Assembly (NCBI RefSeq): GCF_051521495.1
Contig: NZ_CP150355.1
Coordinates: 372,001-436,000 of the forward strand
DNA: 64,000 bases
Origin: Sorangium sp051521495
Lineage (GTDB): Bacteria > Myxococcota_A > Polyangia > Polyangiales > Polyangiaceae
Direction: 5' to 3'
Notes under the pieces: generated by a model
The model's database searches: none
Seen by the model: only the letters and a program-made list of their open reading frames with translations
What the model was told of the DNA's origin: nothing
Shown: one piece after another, positions 43,475-52,062 of the stretch
Layout: every line of letters begins with the position of its first letter
Numbering within the stretch: position 1 is the stretch's first letter
Position numbers and translations under genes: made by a program

Positions 43475-44191
43475 CTAGCCGAAGCTCTTCCGGCCTTCGA
43501 TGGCTCGCCCCAGCGTCACCTGGTCGGCGAACTCCAGATCTCCCCCGTGCGGCACGCCGCTGGCGATCCGCGTGACCTGGATCCCCATCGCGCCGAGCTC
43601 CCGCGCGAGCAGGAGCGCGGTCGCCTCTCCGTCGACCGAGGGCGGGGTGGCGACAAGCACCTCCCGCACCGGCTGCTCGGGGTCGCGCACGCGCGCCCGG
43701 AGCGCCTCGAGCGGCAGCTCCTCGGCGCCGACCCCCTCGAGGGGCGACAGCAGCCGGCCGAGCACGAAGTACCGCCCGCGCATCGCCCCGCTCCGCTCGA
43801 TCGCCAGGAGGTCCTGGACGCGCGCGACCACGCACAGGAGCGCGCCGTCGCGCCGGTTGTCGCGGCAGACGGCGCAGAGCGCCCGGCCGTCGTCGTCGAG
43901 CTCGGCGATATGGCCGCACCGGATGCACGGCCTGATGTGATCGCAGAGCTCCGCGAGCTCGCCGCCGAGGTCGCGCGCGGTGTCCTCGCCCGCGGTCGCG
44001 AGGAAGAGGGCGAAGCGCTGCGCCGTCTTCTCGCCCACGCCCGGCAGGCGCGCGAGCAGCTGGGCGACACGCGTCAGCCGGCCGGGCAGGCCGCCGGGCG
44101 CGCTCCGGAAGCCGGCCGCGAGCGCGCCCCGGTCGCCGTTCGGGACCTTCGAGGAGCCGGGGAGCGACGCCGGGGGACGCAATGCCGTCAA
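43475..44191 (-). CDS. recR: recombination protein RecR
   Basis: RecR with a helix-hairpin-helix LLARLPGVGEKTAQRFALFL, a four-cysteine zinc finger CIRCGHIAELDDDGRALCAVC spread over 21 residues, and a Toprim domain (LLCVVARVQDLLAIE ... VLVATPPSVDGEATALLLARE). It loads RecA with RecF/RecO at gaps. The only early start is TTG 44191, whose bases overlap the ybaB stop (TTGA). This gives about 35 extra N-terminal residues, and a later TTG (44182) is possible. The Toprim end HGGDLEFADQVTLGRAIEG is normal. Confidence 0.94.
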   Translation of the reverse strand: MTALRPPASLPGSSKVPNGDRGALAAGFRSAPGGLPGRLTRVAQLLARLPGVGEKTAQRFALFLATAGEDTARDLGGELAELCDHIRPCIRCGHIAELDDDGRALCAVCRDNRRDGALLCVVARVQDLLAIERSGAMRGRYFVLGRLLSPLEGVGAEELPLEALRARVRDPEQPVREVLVATPPSVDGEATALLLARELGAMGIQVTRIASGVPHGGDLEFADQVTLGRAIEGRKSFG

Positions 44192-44511
44192 GTGTGCATG
44201 CCGGGGAGCTTGACGCCGCCGGTCACCTTGGTGATCTCGGTCTCGACGAGCTTGTCGGCAGCGTCGAGCGCCGAGTTCGATGCGGCCACGATGGCGTCGA
44301 GCGCCATCTCCAGGCCCTCGCTCGCGAGGAAGGCGGGGTCGACCTCGATCCGGCGCAGCTTGCCCTCGCAGGAGACCACGACGGTGACCTTGTCTCCGGC
44401 GGCGGTCGCGCTGACCTCGCGATCCTTCAGCTCGCCCTTCACCTGGTCGATCTTGCGCTGCACGCGCGCCGCCTGGCGAACCAGCTCGTTCATTCCGCCG
44501 CGAAATTGCAT
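44188..44511 (-). CDS. ybaB: YbaB/EbfC nucleoid-associated protein
   Basis: A 107-residue DNA-binding protein of the YbaB family. It runs MNELVRQAARVQRKIDQVKG, then VTVVVSCEGKLRRIEVDPAF and LVETEITKVTGGVKLPGM. ATG 44511 is assumed; ATG 44493 (MNELVRQ) is equally plausible. The frame stays open far upstream through a repeat region, but that part is low-complexity and non-coding. In many bacteria dnaX-ybaB-recR are collinear; here ybaB-recR runs away from dnaX. Confidence 0.9.
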   Translation of the reverse strand: MQFRGGMNELVRQAARVQRKIDQVKGELKDREVSATAAGDKVTVVVSCEGKLRRIEVDPAFLASEGLEMALDAIVAASNSALDAADKLVETEITKVTGGVKLPGMHT

Positions 44512-44782
44512 ATTCAGACGGGCGTCTATGCCGTGAACGGCGCCGCGCCGCAACCGTGAAGGGGAGGGAGAAGGGGAGGAAGAAGGGGACGAGAAGTGGG
44601 CTGAAGGGGGCGTGGAGCGCTCGGCCCTCCGGCGCAGCGCCGCGGCGCTCCGACGCGGCGCGCGGCGCCGCGGGCGCCTCCTCCCGGGGGGCGCGCCGGC
44701 CGTGCGCTCGCCGGCTCCGCTGCGGGTTTTTCCACCGCTCTCCACCGCTCCATGGAGGACGCGCCCGTCCTTTGCGAGCGGA

Positions 44783-45015
44783 CGCTTCCGTTTCCGCCAC
44801 TGCGCACGGGCGCTTCCGGCTTCCGCCACTGCGCGCGGGCGCTTCCGTTTTCGCTTCTGCGCGGGCGCTTCCGGCTTCCGCTTCTGCGCGCGGGCGCTTC
44901 CGGCTTCCGCTTCTGCGCGCGGGCGCTTCCGTTTTCGCTTCTGCGTGGGCGCTTCCGTTTTCGCTTCTGCGCGCGGGCGCTTCCGGCTTCCGCTGCTGCG
45001 CGCGGGCGCTTCCGG
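44783..45015. repeat. 26-29-bp minisatellite between ybaB and dnaX
   Basis: Eight and a half tandem units beginning CGCTTCCG and ending CTGCGCGCGGG. Two subtypes alternate, one with GTTTTCG and one with GGCTTCCG in the middle; unit lengths are 26, 28 and 29 bp. They fill the centre of the 750-bp divergent region. The remaining sequence on both sides is GC-rich with no gene. Near the dnaX end, at about 45134-45155, a CCCGCCCT/AGGGCGGG hairpin is followed by ATTTTG. Confidence 0.9.
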
Positions 45016-45259
45016 CCGGGGCTCCTCCGCCGCGGGCGGGCTCCTCCGTGCGGTGAGGGGGCTCCTGGGCGGCACGCTCTCCAGGGGCTCCCTCGGCGCG
45101 GCGTGCGCGTAGTTACCGTTTCCGCCCGTTCCCGCCCTGGCGCAGGGCGGGCTGCATTTTGTGTGGCAATTCTGGCAAACTCTCCGGAATGCAGGGCGAC
45201 TTCCGTACCGGCCACAGCTGCGGCGACGCGCCCGCGAGAAGGTGCTAGTCGAGCAGCGT

Positions 45260-47689
45260 ATGAGCTACGTCGTCCTCGCGCGGAAATGGCGACCGCAGTC
45301 CTTCGAGGATCTCGTCGGCCAGGAGCACGTCTCCACGACGCTGGCCAACGCCATCGCGCGGGATCGCGTCGCCCACGCCTTCCTCTTCACGGGCGTCCGC
45401 GGGGTCGGCAAGACGACGAGCGCCCGCATCCTCGCGAAGGCGCTGAACTGCGTCCAAGGCCCGACGGCCACGCCGTGCCAGACGTGCGCGCCGTGCGCCG
45501 AGATCACGGTCGGCGCGGACGTCGACGTCCAGGAGATCGACGGCGCGAGCTACAACGGCGTCGACGAGGTGCGCAAGCTCCAGGAGAGCCTGCCGTACCG
45601 GCCGGCGCGCGACCGGTTCAAGATCTTCATCGTGGACGAGGTCCACATGCTCTCGAACGCGGCGTGGAACGCGTTCCTGAAGACGCTCGAGGAGCCTCCG
45701 CCGCACGTGAAGTTCATCTTCGCGACGACGGAGGTGCACAAGGTCCCGGTCACGATCCTGAGCCGGTGCCAGCGCTACGACTTCAAGCTCATCGGGGCGC
45801 AGGCGATCGCGGCGCGGCTCCGCTGGGTGCTCGATCAGGAGAAGATCCCCGCCGACGACCCGGCGCTCAGCGCGCTCGCGCGGGAGGCGGCGGGGAGCAT
45901 GCGCGATGCGATGAGCCTGCTCGACCAGGTGATCGCGTGGGTGGGGACGAGCGGCGATCGCATCACGGCCGAGGGGGTGGCGAAGGTCCTCGGCGTCGCC
46001 GATCGCGTGGTGCTGCACCGGCTCGCGGGGGCGCTCGTGGACGGCGATCCTGCGGCGTGCGTGCGCATCGTCGGCGAGCTCGCGCAGGAGGGGTACGACC
46101 TGCCCCACGTGGCCCGCGACTTCCTCGCGCACCTGCGCGATCTCGTGGTGGCCAAGGTCTGCGACGATCCGGCGCCGCTCTTGGATCTCGCGGACGAGGA
46201 GGTCGCCGACGCGCGCGCGCTCGCGGCGCGGGCGGACGCGGACGATCTCACGCGGCTGCACCAGGGTTTCTCGCGCGCGTTCGACGACATCGCCCGGAGC
46301 GGTCAGCCGCGCGCGTCGCTCGAGATGGCGCTCGTCCGGCTCGCCCGGAGGCCGCCGCTCCTGCCGATCGACGAGCTCTTGCGCCGCCTCGGCGATCTCG
46401 AGCGGCGCCTGAACGGCGGAGGCGGGGGCGGGGGCGGCGGCGGTGCGCCGGAGCGCGGGCCGCAGCGGCCCGGCGCGCCGCCCGGCGGAGGAGCGGCTGC
46501 GCCCCGGCGCGGGGCGGCGTCGGCCGAGGCTGCGCCCGAGGACGCGCGCGCCTCCGGCGCGGCGGTGTTCGGCGCGGCGGCGTCGCATGGCGCGGTGGCG
46601 GCGAACGGCGCGGCGGCGTCGCATGGCGCGGTGGCGGCGAACGGCGCGGCGGCGTCGCATGGCGCGGCGGCGGCGAACGGCGTGGCGAGAGCGAACGGCG
46701 CGGCGGCGTCGCATGGCGCGGCGGCGAACGGCGTAGCCGCGAACGGCGTGGTGGCGAACGGCGTGGCCGCGAACGGCGTCGCCTTCGCGAGCGGCGCAGC
46801 GGGCGCTGGCGGAGCGGGGAGAGCGACCGGCGCGGCGGTGAACGGCGCGGCGGCAGCGAACGGCGTGGCGAGGGCGAACGGCGCGGCGGCTGTCTATGGC
46901 GCGCCGGGCGGGACCGGGGTGGCGAGGGCGCACGGCGGCATCGCGGCGACCGGCGGTGTCGCGGCGAGCGGCACGTCGGCTGCCAACGTCGTCCCCTTCG
47001 TGAACGGCGCGCCGGGCGTGCACGGCGCCGCGACCTCCTTCGCGAGCGGCGGCGCCGCGCCGGCCTTCGCGAAGGCCCCGCCGTACGCGAGCGGCGCGGC
47101 CGCGCCGGCGTACCGCGCCGACAGCGCGCCGCCTCCCTCGCCCCGCGGCGCGCTGTACTCCGTTCCGCAGAGCGCCCCGCCGTTCGCGGCGCCGAGCCCG
47201 GCGCCGAGGTCGAGCGCGCCGCCCGCGGCGCCGAGCCCGGCGCCGGCGTCGAGCGCGCCGCCGCCGGCGATGCGCGCCGAGGACCTCGCCACCTGGCGCG
47301 CGGTGATCGCCGCGGTCAGGGCGCAGCGGCCGGCGCTCGCCTCCGTGCTCGAGCACGCGGCGGTGCTGGAGCTCACGCCGACCCGCGTCGCCCTCGGCTA
47401 CGAGGCGAACTCGTTCCTGTCCGGCCAGGCCACCGAGCCCGCGTCCCGCGATCTGCTCGCCCGTGTCCTGGGCTCTCACTTCGGCGGACCCGCCGAGCTG
47501 GTCTTCGAGACGGTCACCCGTGGCAGCGCCGGCCCCTCGCTCGCGCAGGTCGAGACCGCCGAGCGCAAGGCCCGTATCGAGGCCGCCAAGCGCGCCGTGG
47601 CCGAGCACCCGCTCGTCACGGCCGCGATCGAGCTGCTCGGCGCCGAGCTCAAGGACGTGCGGCTCGCTCAGGACTTCGCGGAGGGGTGA
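45260..47689 (+). CDS. dnaX: DNA polymerase III subunit gamma/tau
   Basis: An 809-residue clamp-loader ATPase. The start is at ATG 45260 (MSYVVLARKWRPQSFEDLVG). Walker A is GVRGVGKTTSA, and the zinc site has cysteines in LNCVQG and CQTCAPC. Walker B/DExH is IFIVDEVHML, with NAFLKTLEEPPPHVKFIFAT and the arginine finger in ILSRCQRYDF. A Gly run near residue 395 leads to a long Ala/Gly/Asn/His-rich linker (about 430-670). The C-terminal domain follows (WRAVIAAVRAQRPALASVL). Linker length is far above that of most DnaX proteins. No A-rich frameshift site for a short gamma form was seen. Confidence 0.95.
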   Translation: MSYVVLARKWRPQSFEDLVGQEHVSTTLANAIARDRVAHAFLFTGVRGVGKTTSARILAKALNCVQGPTATPCQTCAPCAEITVGADVDVQEIDGASYNGVDEVRKLQESLPYRPARDRFKIFIVDEVHMLSNAAWNAFLKTLEEPPPHVKFIFATTEVHKVPVTILSRCQRYDFKLIGAQAIAARLRWVLDQEKIPADDPALSALAREAAGSMRDAMSLLDQVIAWVGTSGDRITAEGVAKVLGVADRVVLHRLAGALVDGDPAACVRIVGELAQEGYDLPHVARDFLAHLRDLVVAKVCDDPAPLLDLADEEVADARALAARADADDLTRLHQGFSRAFDDIARSGQPRASLEMALVRLARRPPLLPIDELLRRLGDLERRLNGGGGGGGGGGAPERGPQRPGAPPGGGAAAPRRGAASAEAAPEDARASGAAVFGAAASHGAVAANGAAASHGAVAANGAAASHGAAAANGVARANGAAASHGAAANGVAANGVVANGVAANGVAFASGAAGAGGAGRATGAAVNGAAAANGVARANGAAAVYGAPGGTGVARAHGGIAATGGVAASGTSAANVVPFVNGAPGVHGAATSFASGGAAPAFAKAPPYASGAAAPAYRADSAPPPSPRGALYSVPQSAPPFAAPSPAPRSSAPPAAPSPAPASSAPPPAMRAEDLATWRAVIAAVRAQRPALASVLEHAAVLELTPTRVALGYEANSFLSGQATEPASRDLLARVLGSHFGGPAELVFETVTRGSAGPSLAQVETAERKARIEAAKRAVAEHPLVTAAIELLGAELKDVRLAQDFAEG
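46556..46900. repeat. in-frame degenerate repeats in the dnaX linker
   Basis: A 36-bp element encoding roughly AAASHGAVAANG occurs about three times (46578-46685). It is followed by 15-18-bp pieces coding NGVA/NGVV (46720-46790). All units are multiples of three, so the reading frame is kept. They expand the disordered linker between the ATPase and C-terminal parts of DnaX. Confidence 0.85.
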
Positions 47690-47691
47690 GG

Positions 47692-47720
47692 GCCACGCGC
47701 CGCGGCGCGCCGAGCGTGGC
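47692..47720. terminator. GC hairpin between convergent dnaX and Uma2-type gene
   Basis: GCCACGC (47692-47698) pairs with GCGTGGC (47714-47720), with a further GC-rich inner stem. There is no T tract. It is placed 3 bp after the dnaX stop, so it may aid termination, but this is weakly supported. Confidence 0.35.
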
Positions 47721-47743
47721 AGTCGGCTGCCGGCGCCGCGGAT

Positions 47744-48352
47744 TCAGCTCCCGTTCCGCAGCCAGCTGCGGAACGCCTTCACCGCCTCGTGTTGATCCGG
47801 CCAGCGCACGAAGCCCGCGAGCGCGACGAGATCCAGACTTGGAATGAGCTCGCTGGCCGCGATGGGCTCGTACTGCTCGCCGCGCAGCGCATGGATGTGG
47901 AACGCATCGCGCTCCCAGAACCAGACTTCGCGGACGCCGAGCCCGCTATACACAGGCAGCTTGTCGAGCCCGCCGCTCGTCAACACCACCTCGATCGCGA
48001 TGTCGGGGAACTCGTTCAGCGTGCTGCCGACGCAATAGCACTCGTCGGGCTCGAGACCGCGTGATTTGGCCTCGCGCCGGAACGTGGTTGAGCCGTAACC
48101 ATAGAGCGGCACGTCCCGCTCCAGCGCGAAGAGCTCGATGAGGCGGGCAATGGTTGTCTTCGCCACTTCGTGAGCGGTGGACGGGCTCATCAGCTCCAGC
48201 GTTCCCTCGCAGAAGGTCATCCGCAGGCCGGGGGTGTCGAGCTCGTCCCGCAGCCTCACGTAGGTGTGCCAGGGCACGCTGTAGAGCACGAACCGTTGCT
48301 CCCCCGCAGGAGCGGTCGAGGACGGAAACGGCAGCTGCGCGGCGGCGACCAT
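47744..48352 (-). CDS. Uma2/DUF820-family putative nuclease
   Basis: A 202-residue PD-(D/E)XK-type protein of the Uma2 family. It runs YVRLRDELDTPGLRMTFCEG, TLELMSPSTAHEVAKTTIAR, PDECYCVG, FPDIAIEVVLTSGGLDKLPV, GLGVREVWFWERD, then the C-terminal FHIHALRGEQYEPI. The acidic triad is present: E in TFCEGTLELM, D in FPDIAIE, and E in AIEVV. The lysine follows at SGGLDKL. Such genes are multicopy in cyanobacteria and myxobacteria; their function is unsettled. Shown here as a lone gene. Confidence 0.88.
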   Translation of the reverse strand: MVAAAQLPFPSSTAPAGEQRFVLYSVPWHTYVRLRDELDTPGLRMTFCEGTLELMSPSTAHEVAKTTIARLIELFALERDVPLYGYGSTTFRREAKSRGLEPDECYCVGSTLNEFPDIAIEVVLTSGGLDKLPVYSGLGVREVWFWERDAFHIHALRGEQYEPIAASELIPSLDLVALAGFVRWPDQHEAVKAFRSWLRNGS

Positions 48353-48505
48353 GGGCTTGCACGCAGGATAGCACGCCCGTCGGAGCGTCGTCGTCGCACG
48401 GCATGAGCGCCTCGAAGACGCCGCCCCTGCCGTCGCCCGTCGCCGCGCTCCGGCCGAGCGCGACGGCGCCCGGCGCTCCGCCGCCGATCGCAGCGCCTGG
48501 GCAGC

Positions 48506-49117
48506 TCAGCCGTCCTGCACGGCGCCGGTGAGCCGCGCGCAGCTCGCCAGGAGCTCCGCCCTCTCCTCCACCGTGCCAGGGCCGACGTCGATCACCTCGA
48601 ACCCCGCCGCGCGGTAGAGTGCGCCGAGCCGCTGGTTGATCTGCTCCGCCTCGGCGGCGCGCGCTTCTCTGCTCTTGCCCCAGCGCGGCGCCTGGAGCTC
48701 CGGCATTACGGCGAACAGGAACACCAGCGCATAACGCTCGAAGGCGGGTTCGCCCTCCGGCCAGGGATACTCCGCCTCTCCGCTCGTGCGCAGGTAGTAC
48801 TCAATCGGATCGAGGTACCCGCGCTCCAGCCAGTCGCCATCCCGCGCGTCCGACTCGATCGCCTTCTGCGTCTCCAGCACCCGCGCGGCGAACTCCCGCT
48901 TTCGGCACATCGGACAGAGGTGCTCTGGCGTATCGATCGGGCGAAATGGCGCGTTCGGCGCGTGGCCGTGCGTCCGCGCGCCGAGCTCGTCGAGCACGCG
49001 CCGGTGCGCCTCGCCGTGGACGCGGTAGCCCCGCGTGGACGCGAGGTGACGGAGCGTCGTGGTTTTTCCGCACGAGTAGGCGCCCGTCGCCACGAAGAGA
49101 GCCTTGTTCATCACCAT
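48506..49117 (-). CDS. P-loop ATPase/kinase-like protein
   Basis: A roughly 203-residue protein with Walker A ATGAYSCGKTTTLRHLA right after the start (MNKALFV at 49111; ATG 49117 has GGTGGG in front). The middle has a CPMC pair, and DWLERGYLDPIEYYLRTSGE resembles the acidic/Arg region of nucleotide or NadR-type kinases in the AAA_28 group. Substrate unknown. It starts 5 bp after the methyltransferase stop, so it is the last gene of the radical-SAM operon. Confidence 0.75.
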   Translation of the reverse strand: MVMNKALFVATGAYSCGKTTTLRHLASTRGYRVHGEAHRRVLDELGARTHGHAPNAPFRPIDTPEHLCPMCRKREFAARVLETQKAIESDARDGDWLERGYLDPIEYYLRTSGEAEYPWPEGEPAFERYALVFLFAVMPELQAPRWGKSREARAAEAEQINQRLGALYRAAGFEVIDVGPGTVEERAELLASCARLTGAVQDG

Positions 49118-49122
49118 CCCAC

Positions 49123-50115
49123 CTACCGCCGCGCCCACCACACCGAGCCAGCGTTGCGCTCGATCGCCCGCCCGACGCGGGACATGAAGTGAGCGACAGC
49201 CCCCATGACGCCCGCGTGATCCTCGTTATGGTCATGGCCGGCCAGGACGGCGCCAGGCTTGAGCCTGGGCCACCACGCCTCGAGATCGGCGAGCACCGCC
49301 GCGCGGTCGTGCGAGCCGTCGAGGAACACGAGATCCAGGCTCGCGTCGGCGAAGCGCGCCGCCGCGTCCGTGGACGCCATCCGGAGGACGTCGGGCCGGA
49401 TCCCGAGCGCCGCCATGTTCGCCCGGAAAGCGCCGGGCACGTCCTCCGCGGCCAGCATCGCGCGATATCTGTCGGCGTACTCGTCGCTGGAGCCTCCCCA
49501 GGTGTCGACGCAATGGAGCGCGACCCCGTTCCTCGCCGCAAGCCGCCCGACGTACGCCGTGGAGAGCCCTTTCCAGGAGCCCACCTCGACCATCGCGCCG
49601 CCCCGGATGGGCCGCACGAGCGCCCGGTAGGCGAGGCCGTCCTCCTCGGAGAACCAGCCCTGGATCGGCCCGACCCGGGTCACCGGGAACAGCGCCAGGA
49701 GCGCCGCTGGCCTCCGCGCCGGATCGCGGTACTCGTATTGCCGGTCGCACAGCTTCACGAAGCAGCGGGCATCGTGCGCGATGAACAGAGGCCGCTCGAT
49801 CACGGCGAATTTCTTGAGCGACGTGGACCGCTCGGGCTCCCGCTCTCCCCTCCGGATCTCGCCTTCGGTCGTCGCGAAGATCACGTCTTCATGTCGGATC
49901 GGGCGCCCCTGATCCGGGCCGTCGGTCCAGGCCCTCTCTCCGGGGTATCCGGCGCGGTCGGTGCCGTGCTCGAGGAGGCGAGCCAGCTTGTCCGCCTCGC
50001 TCGCGCGAAACAGGAGAGGGCCAGTTACGCCGCGCCCTTCGAGCTCGTCCAGGACCTCCTCGAGGAAGAGAAGATTCCGGCCGATATAAGGAAGGGGGAG
50101 GAGGAGCGGTGTCAT
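49123..50115 (-). CDS. class I SAM methyltransferase with unknown N-terminal domain
   Basis: A 330-residue protein. Residues 1-165 (PLLLPLPYIGRNLLFLEEVL ...) are not recognised and may bind the substrate. Residues about 170-330 form a Methyltransf_24-type domain. It has AMVEVGSWKGLSTAYVGRLA (SAM motif I), LHCVDTWGGSSDEYADRY (motif II), LDLVFLDGSHDRAAVLADLE (motif IV) and LAGHDHNEDHAGVMGAV. It is coupled by ATGA to the second radical SAM gene. This class methylates sugars, small molecules or peptides. Confidence 0.82.
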   Translation of the reverse strand: MTPLLLPLPYIGRNLLFLEEVLDELEGRGVTGPLLFRASEADKLARLLEHGTDRAGYPGERAWTDGPDQGRPIRHEDVIFATTEGEIRRGEREPERSTSLKKFAVIERPLFIAHDARCFVKLCDRQYEYRDPARRPAALLALFPVTRVGPIQGWFSEEDGLAYRALVRPIRGGAMVEVGSWKGLSTAYVGRLAARNGVALHCVDTWGGSSDEYADRYRAMLAAEDVPGAFRANMAALGIRPDVLRMASTDAAARFADASLDLVFLDGSHDRAAVLADLEAWWPRLKPGAVLAGHDHNEDHAGVMGAVAHFMSRVGRAIERNAGSVWWARR

Positions 50116-51197
50116 GACGTGGATGACGTGGGCAGCGAGGTGCGCATCGAAGGGGGAGGGCCGAGCACGCCGTCCCAGGGTTGCCAGGTGGAGGCGAGCC
50201 TCGCGTTCGGGTGGAAGATGAGCTCGTGGACGATGCCCGGGCCCGAGCGCTTCGTCTCCTCGAGCTGGGCGAGGTCGGCCTCCTCGAAGACGACATCCAT
50301 GTCCTCGAAGCGGAACACCTCGACATAGTAGTAATAGCCCACGATCTGCCGCTCGAACGAGAACCGCGCGTCGGCGCTCAGCGCGTCGAGGAGCGGCTCG
50401 AGCCGGACGCGGGCGCGATCGCTGTATTTGACGACGTGGTTCTCGATCACGGCGGTCGGGTCGGTCTTCATCAGCTGCCGGAAGATCACGTTGTCCACGC
50501 CGAGCGAGCGGGCGAAGCGCAGGTACGCCACGATGGGCTCGACCGCGTCGATCTGTCCATCGAGGAGCACGCAGGAGAGGCGCACGCGGGTGCCGCCCGT
50601 CGTCGCCGCCGCGACGACGTTGCGCAGCTCGTCGGCGCGGAGGCCGTCCTTCATCACCATCAGCCGTGCGTTCCTGTCGTGATCCGGGTGGGCGCGGCTG
50701 ATGTTGAGGTGCTGGACGCCGGTGTCGACGATCCAGTCGATCACCCGCTTCCCTTCGCGCTGCTGGAGCAGCCCCGAGCCGTTCGTGGTGAGCGTCCGCT
50801 TGCGGCCCCGGTGGGCCTGCCCGAGCGCGAGGATGCGGGGCAATCGCGGATCGTGGCTCGGCTCTCCGCCGGTGATGGAGACCGTCGGATCGAGCGGCCG
50901 GAGCGCTTCCAGGGACGCTGCCATGGCATCGAAATAGCGCCCGTCGTCGTCCTCGACGGTCTTCTGCACGGACAGGCTGCGTCCGCGCGACGCTGGTCTG
51001 AGCTCCTCGACGCAGAAGTGGCATTTCGCGTTGCACGGCTGACGGCTGTAGATGGAGAAGTTCGCGTTGCGATAGACCTCGATGGGCCGGCCCCACAGGT
51101 CGAAGCGCACCGTCTCGCCGGCCGTGCTGTTGCCCTGGAGATCGAAGGCGCGGCTCTTCAGGCGACGCCATTCCTCGCGGAAGGGACGGCCGCTCAC
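50112..51197 (-). CDS. radical SAM enzyme (361 residues)
   Basis: The cluster motif CNAKCHFC (C-x3-C-x2-C, residues about 55-62) follows IYSRQP. SITGGEPSHDPRLP is the 'GGE' motif and TLTTNGSGLL the next beta strand. After the barrel a C-terminal part (FEDMDVVFEEADLAQLEETK) lacks a cysteine-rich SPASM domain. It belongs with MoaA/NirJ-like enzymes. ATGA overlaps link it to the smaller radical SAM gene upstream and the methyltransferase downstream. Product unknown. Confidence 0.88.
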   Translation of the reverse strand: MSGRPFREEWRRLKSRAFDLQGNSTAGETVRFDLWGRPIEVYRNANFSIYSRQPCNAKCHFCVEELRPASRGRSLSVQKTVEDDDGRYFDAMAASLEALRPLDPTVSITGGEPSHDPRLPRILALGQAHRGRKRTLTTNGSGLLQQREGKRVIDWIVDTGVQHLNISRAHPDHDRNARLMVMKDGLRADELRNVVAAATTGGTRVRLSCVLLDGQIDAVEPIVAYLRFARSLGVDNVIFRQLMKTDPTAVIENHVVKYSDRARVRLEPLLDALSADARFSFERQIVGYYYYVEVFRFEDMDVVFEEADLAQLEETKRSGPGIVHELIFHPNARLASTWQPWDGVLGPPPSMRTSLPTSSTS

Positions 51198-51940
51198 GGC
51201 AGTCCCCTCATGGCGTCGGAGCGCGCCACGAGGTCGGGGCCGAAGGAGCGGCCGTCCGGGTTGAGCATCGTGAAATGGGTCCCGACGAGGAAAGGCTCGT
51301 CCCAGTCATCGCGCTTCTGCGCGAAGCCGTAGCGCTGGAGGTGGAACACGTTGGCGAGCTCGATGAGCCCGGCGTCGCGCACCGCCTCGACGATCCATGC
51401 ATCGCCGTCGGGCTCGGTCTTGCGCAGGCGGACGTTCAGGACGAGCTGGCGATCGCCGCCGAGCGCCGAGAGCCGCTCGCGCAGCGTGCGGCCGAGGGCG
51501 AGCAGGCCGTCGTCGTGCTCGAGGAGGTGGTGGTTCACCGAGAGCTTGATCGTGGCGGGCTCGCCGAGCTTCGCCAGCCAGGCGTCGAGCCCGGGGGGAT
51601 CGCGCGGGATCTCGACGCCGTTGGTCACCACGACGACGCGCGCGCACCGGGGCTCGGCGCGGGCGAGGCGGATCATCTCGTCGAAGTGCGGGTGGATCGT
51701 GGGCTCGCCGCCCTCGAGCTGCACCTCGAAGGGGCCCTCGGCCGGGAAGCTCGCGAGGTAGCGGTCGAGGGCGAGGACCGTCTGCCCCCGGGGCGACGAG
51801 CAGGTGCAGCACCACGGGCAGGAGCGGTTGCAGTGGTTCGAGGTGGCCACGTAGAGCCGGTGCGGCCGCTCCGCCGTGGGGCGGTCGAGCGGCAGCGCGC
51901 CCGTGAGCGTGGCGTTCTGGGGTCTCGTCGCGGTCGGCAT
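51194..51940 (-). CDS. small radical SAM enzyme (248 residues)
   Basis: A compact radical SAM protein with TSNHCNRSCPWCCTCSSPRG. C-x3-C-x2-C plus two further Cys (C-x-C) directly after could tune the cluster or bind a second one. FEVQLEGGEPTIHPHF is the GGE motif, VVVVTNGVEI and KLSVNHHLLEHDDGLLALG continue the barrel. A ribosome site GCAGGAGG precedes ATG 51940. It is the first gene of the operon; csb2 ends only 122 bp upstream on the same strand, so read-through from the CRISPR operon is possible. Confidence 0.87.
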   Translation of the reverse strand: MPTATRPQNATLTGALPLDRPTAERPHRLYVATSNHCNRSCPWCCTCSSPRGQTVLALDRYLASFPAEGPFEVQLEGGEPTIHPHFDEMIRLARAEPRCARVVVVTNGVEIPRDPPGLDAWLAKLGEPATIKLSVNHHLLEHDDGLLALGRTLRERLSALGGDRQLVLNVRLRKTEPDGDAWIVEAVRDAGLIELANVFHLQRYGFAQKRDDWDEPFLVGTHFTMLNPDGRSFGPDLVARSDAMRGLP

Positions 51941-52062
51941 GGAGCCTCCTGCGACGATGGTACGGCGGGGTGGGGAGGGGATGAAGGAGATCTGGGGCGG
52001 CGAACCGTGCTCATCGTCGATCTCGAGCGTGGGTGCGGATCCGGTCGCAAACGGGAGCGGCA

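Noticed and set aside
44512..45075. N-terminal extension of YbaB through the minisatellite (Arg/Lys/Ala-rich)
   Set aside because: Low-complexity translation of a DNA repeat; YbaB is complete without it and the family starts near 44511.
45160..45185. Possible sigma-54 promoter (TGGCA...TGGCA) before dnaX
   Set aside because: The GG-to-GC spacing does not match the required -24/-12 geometry.
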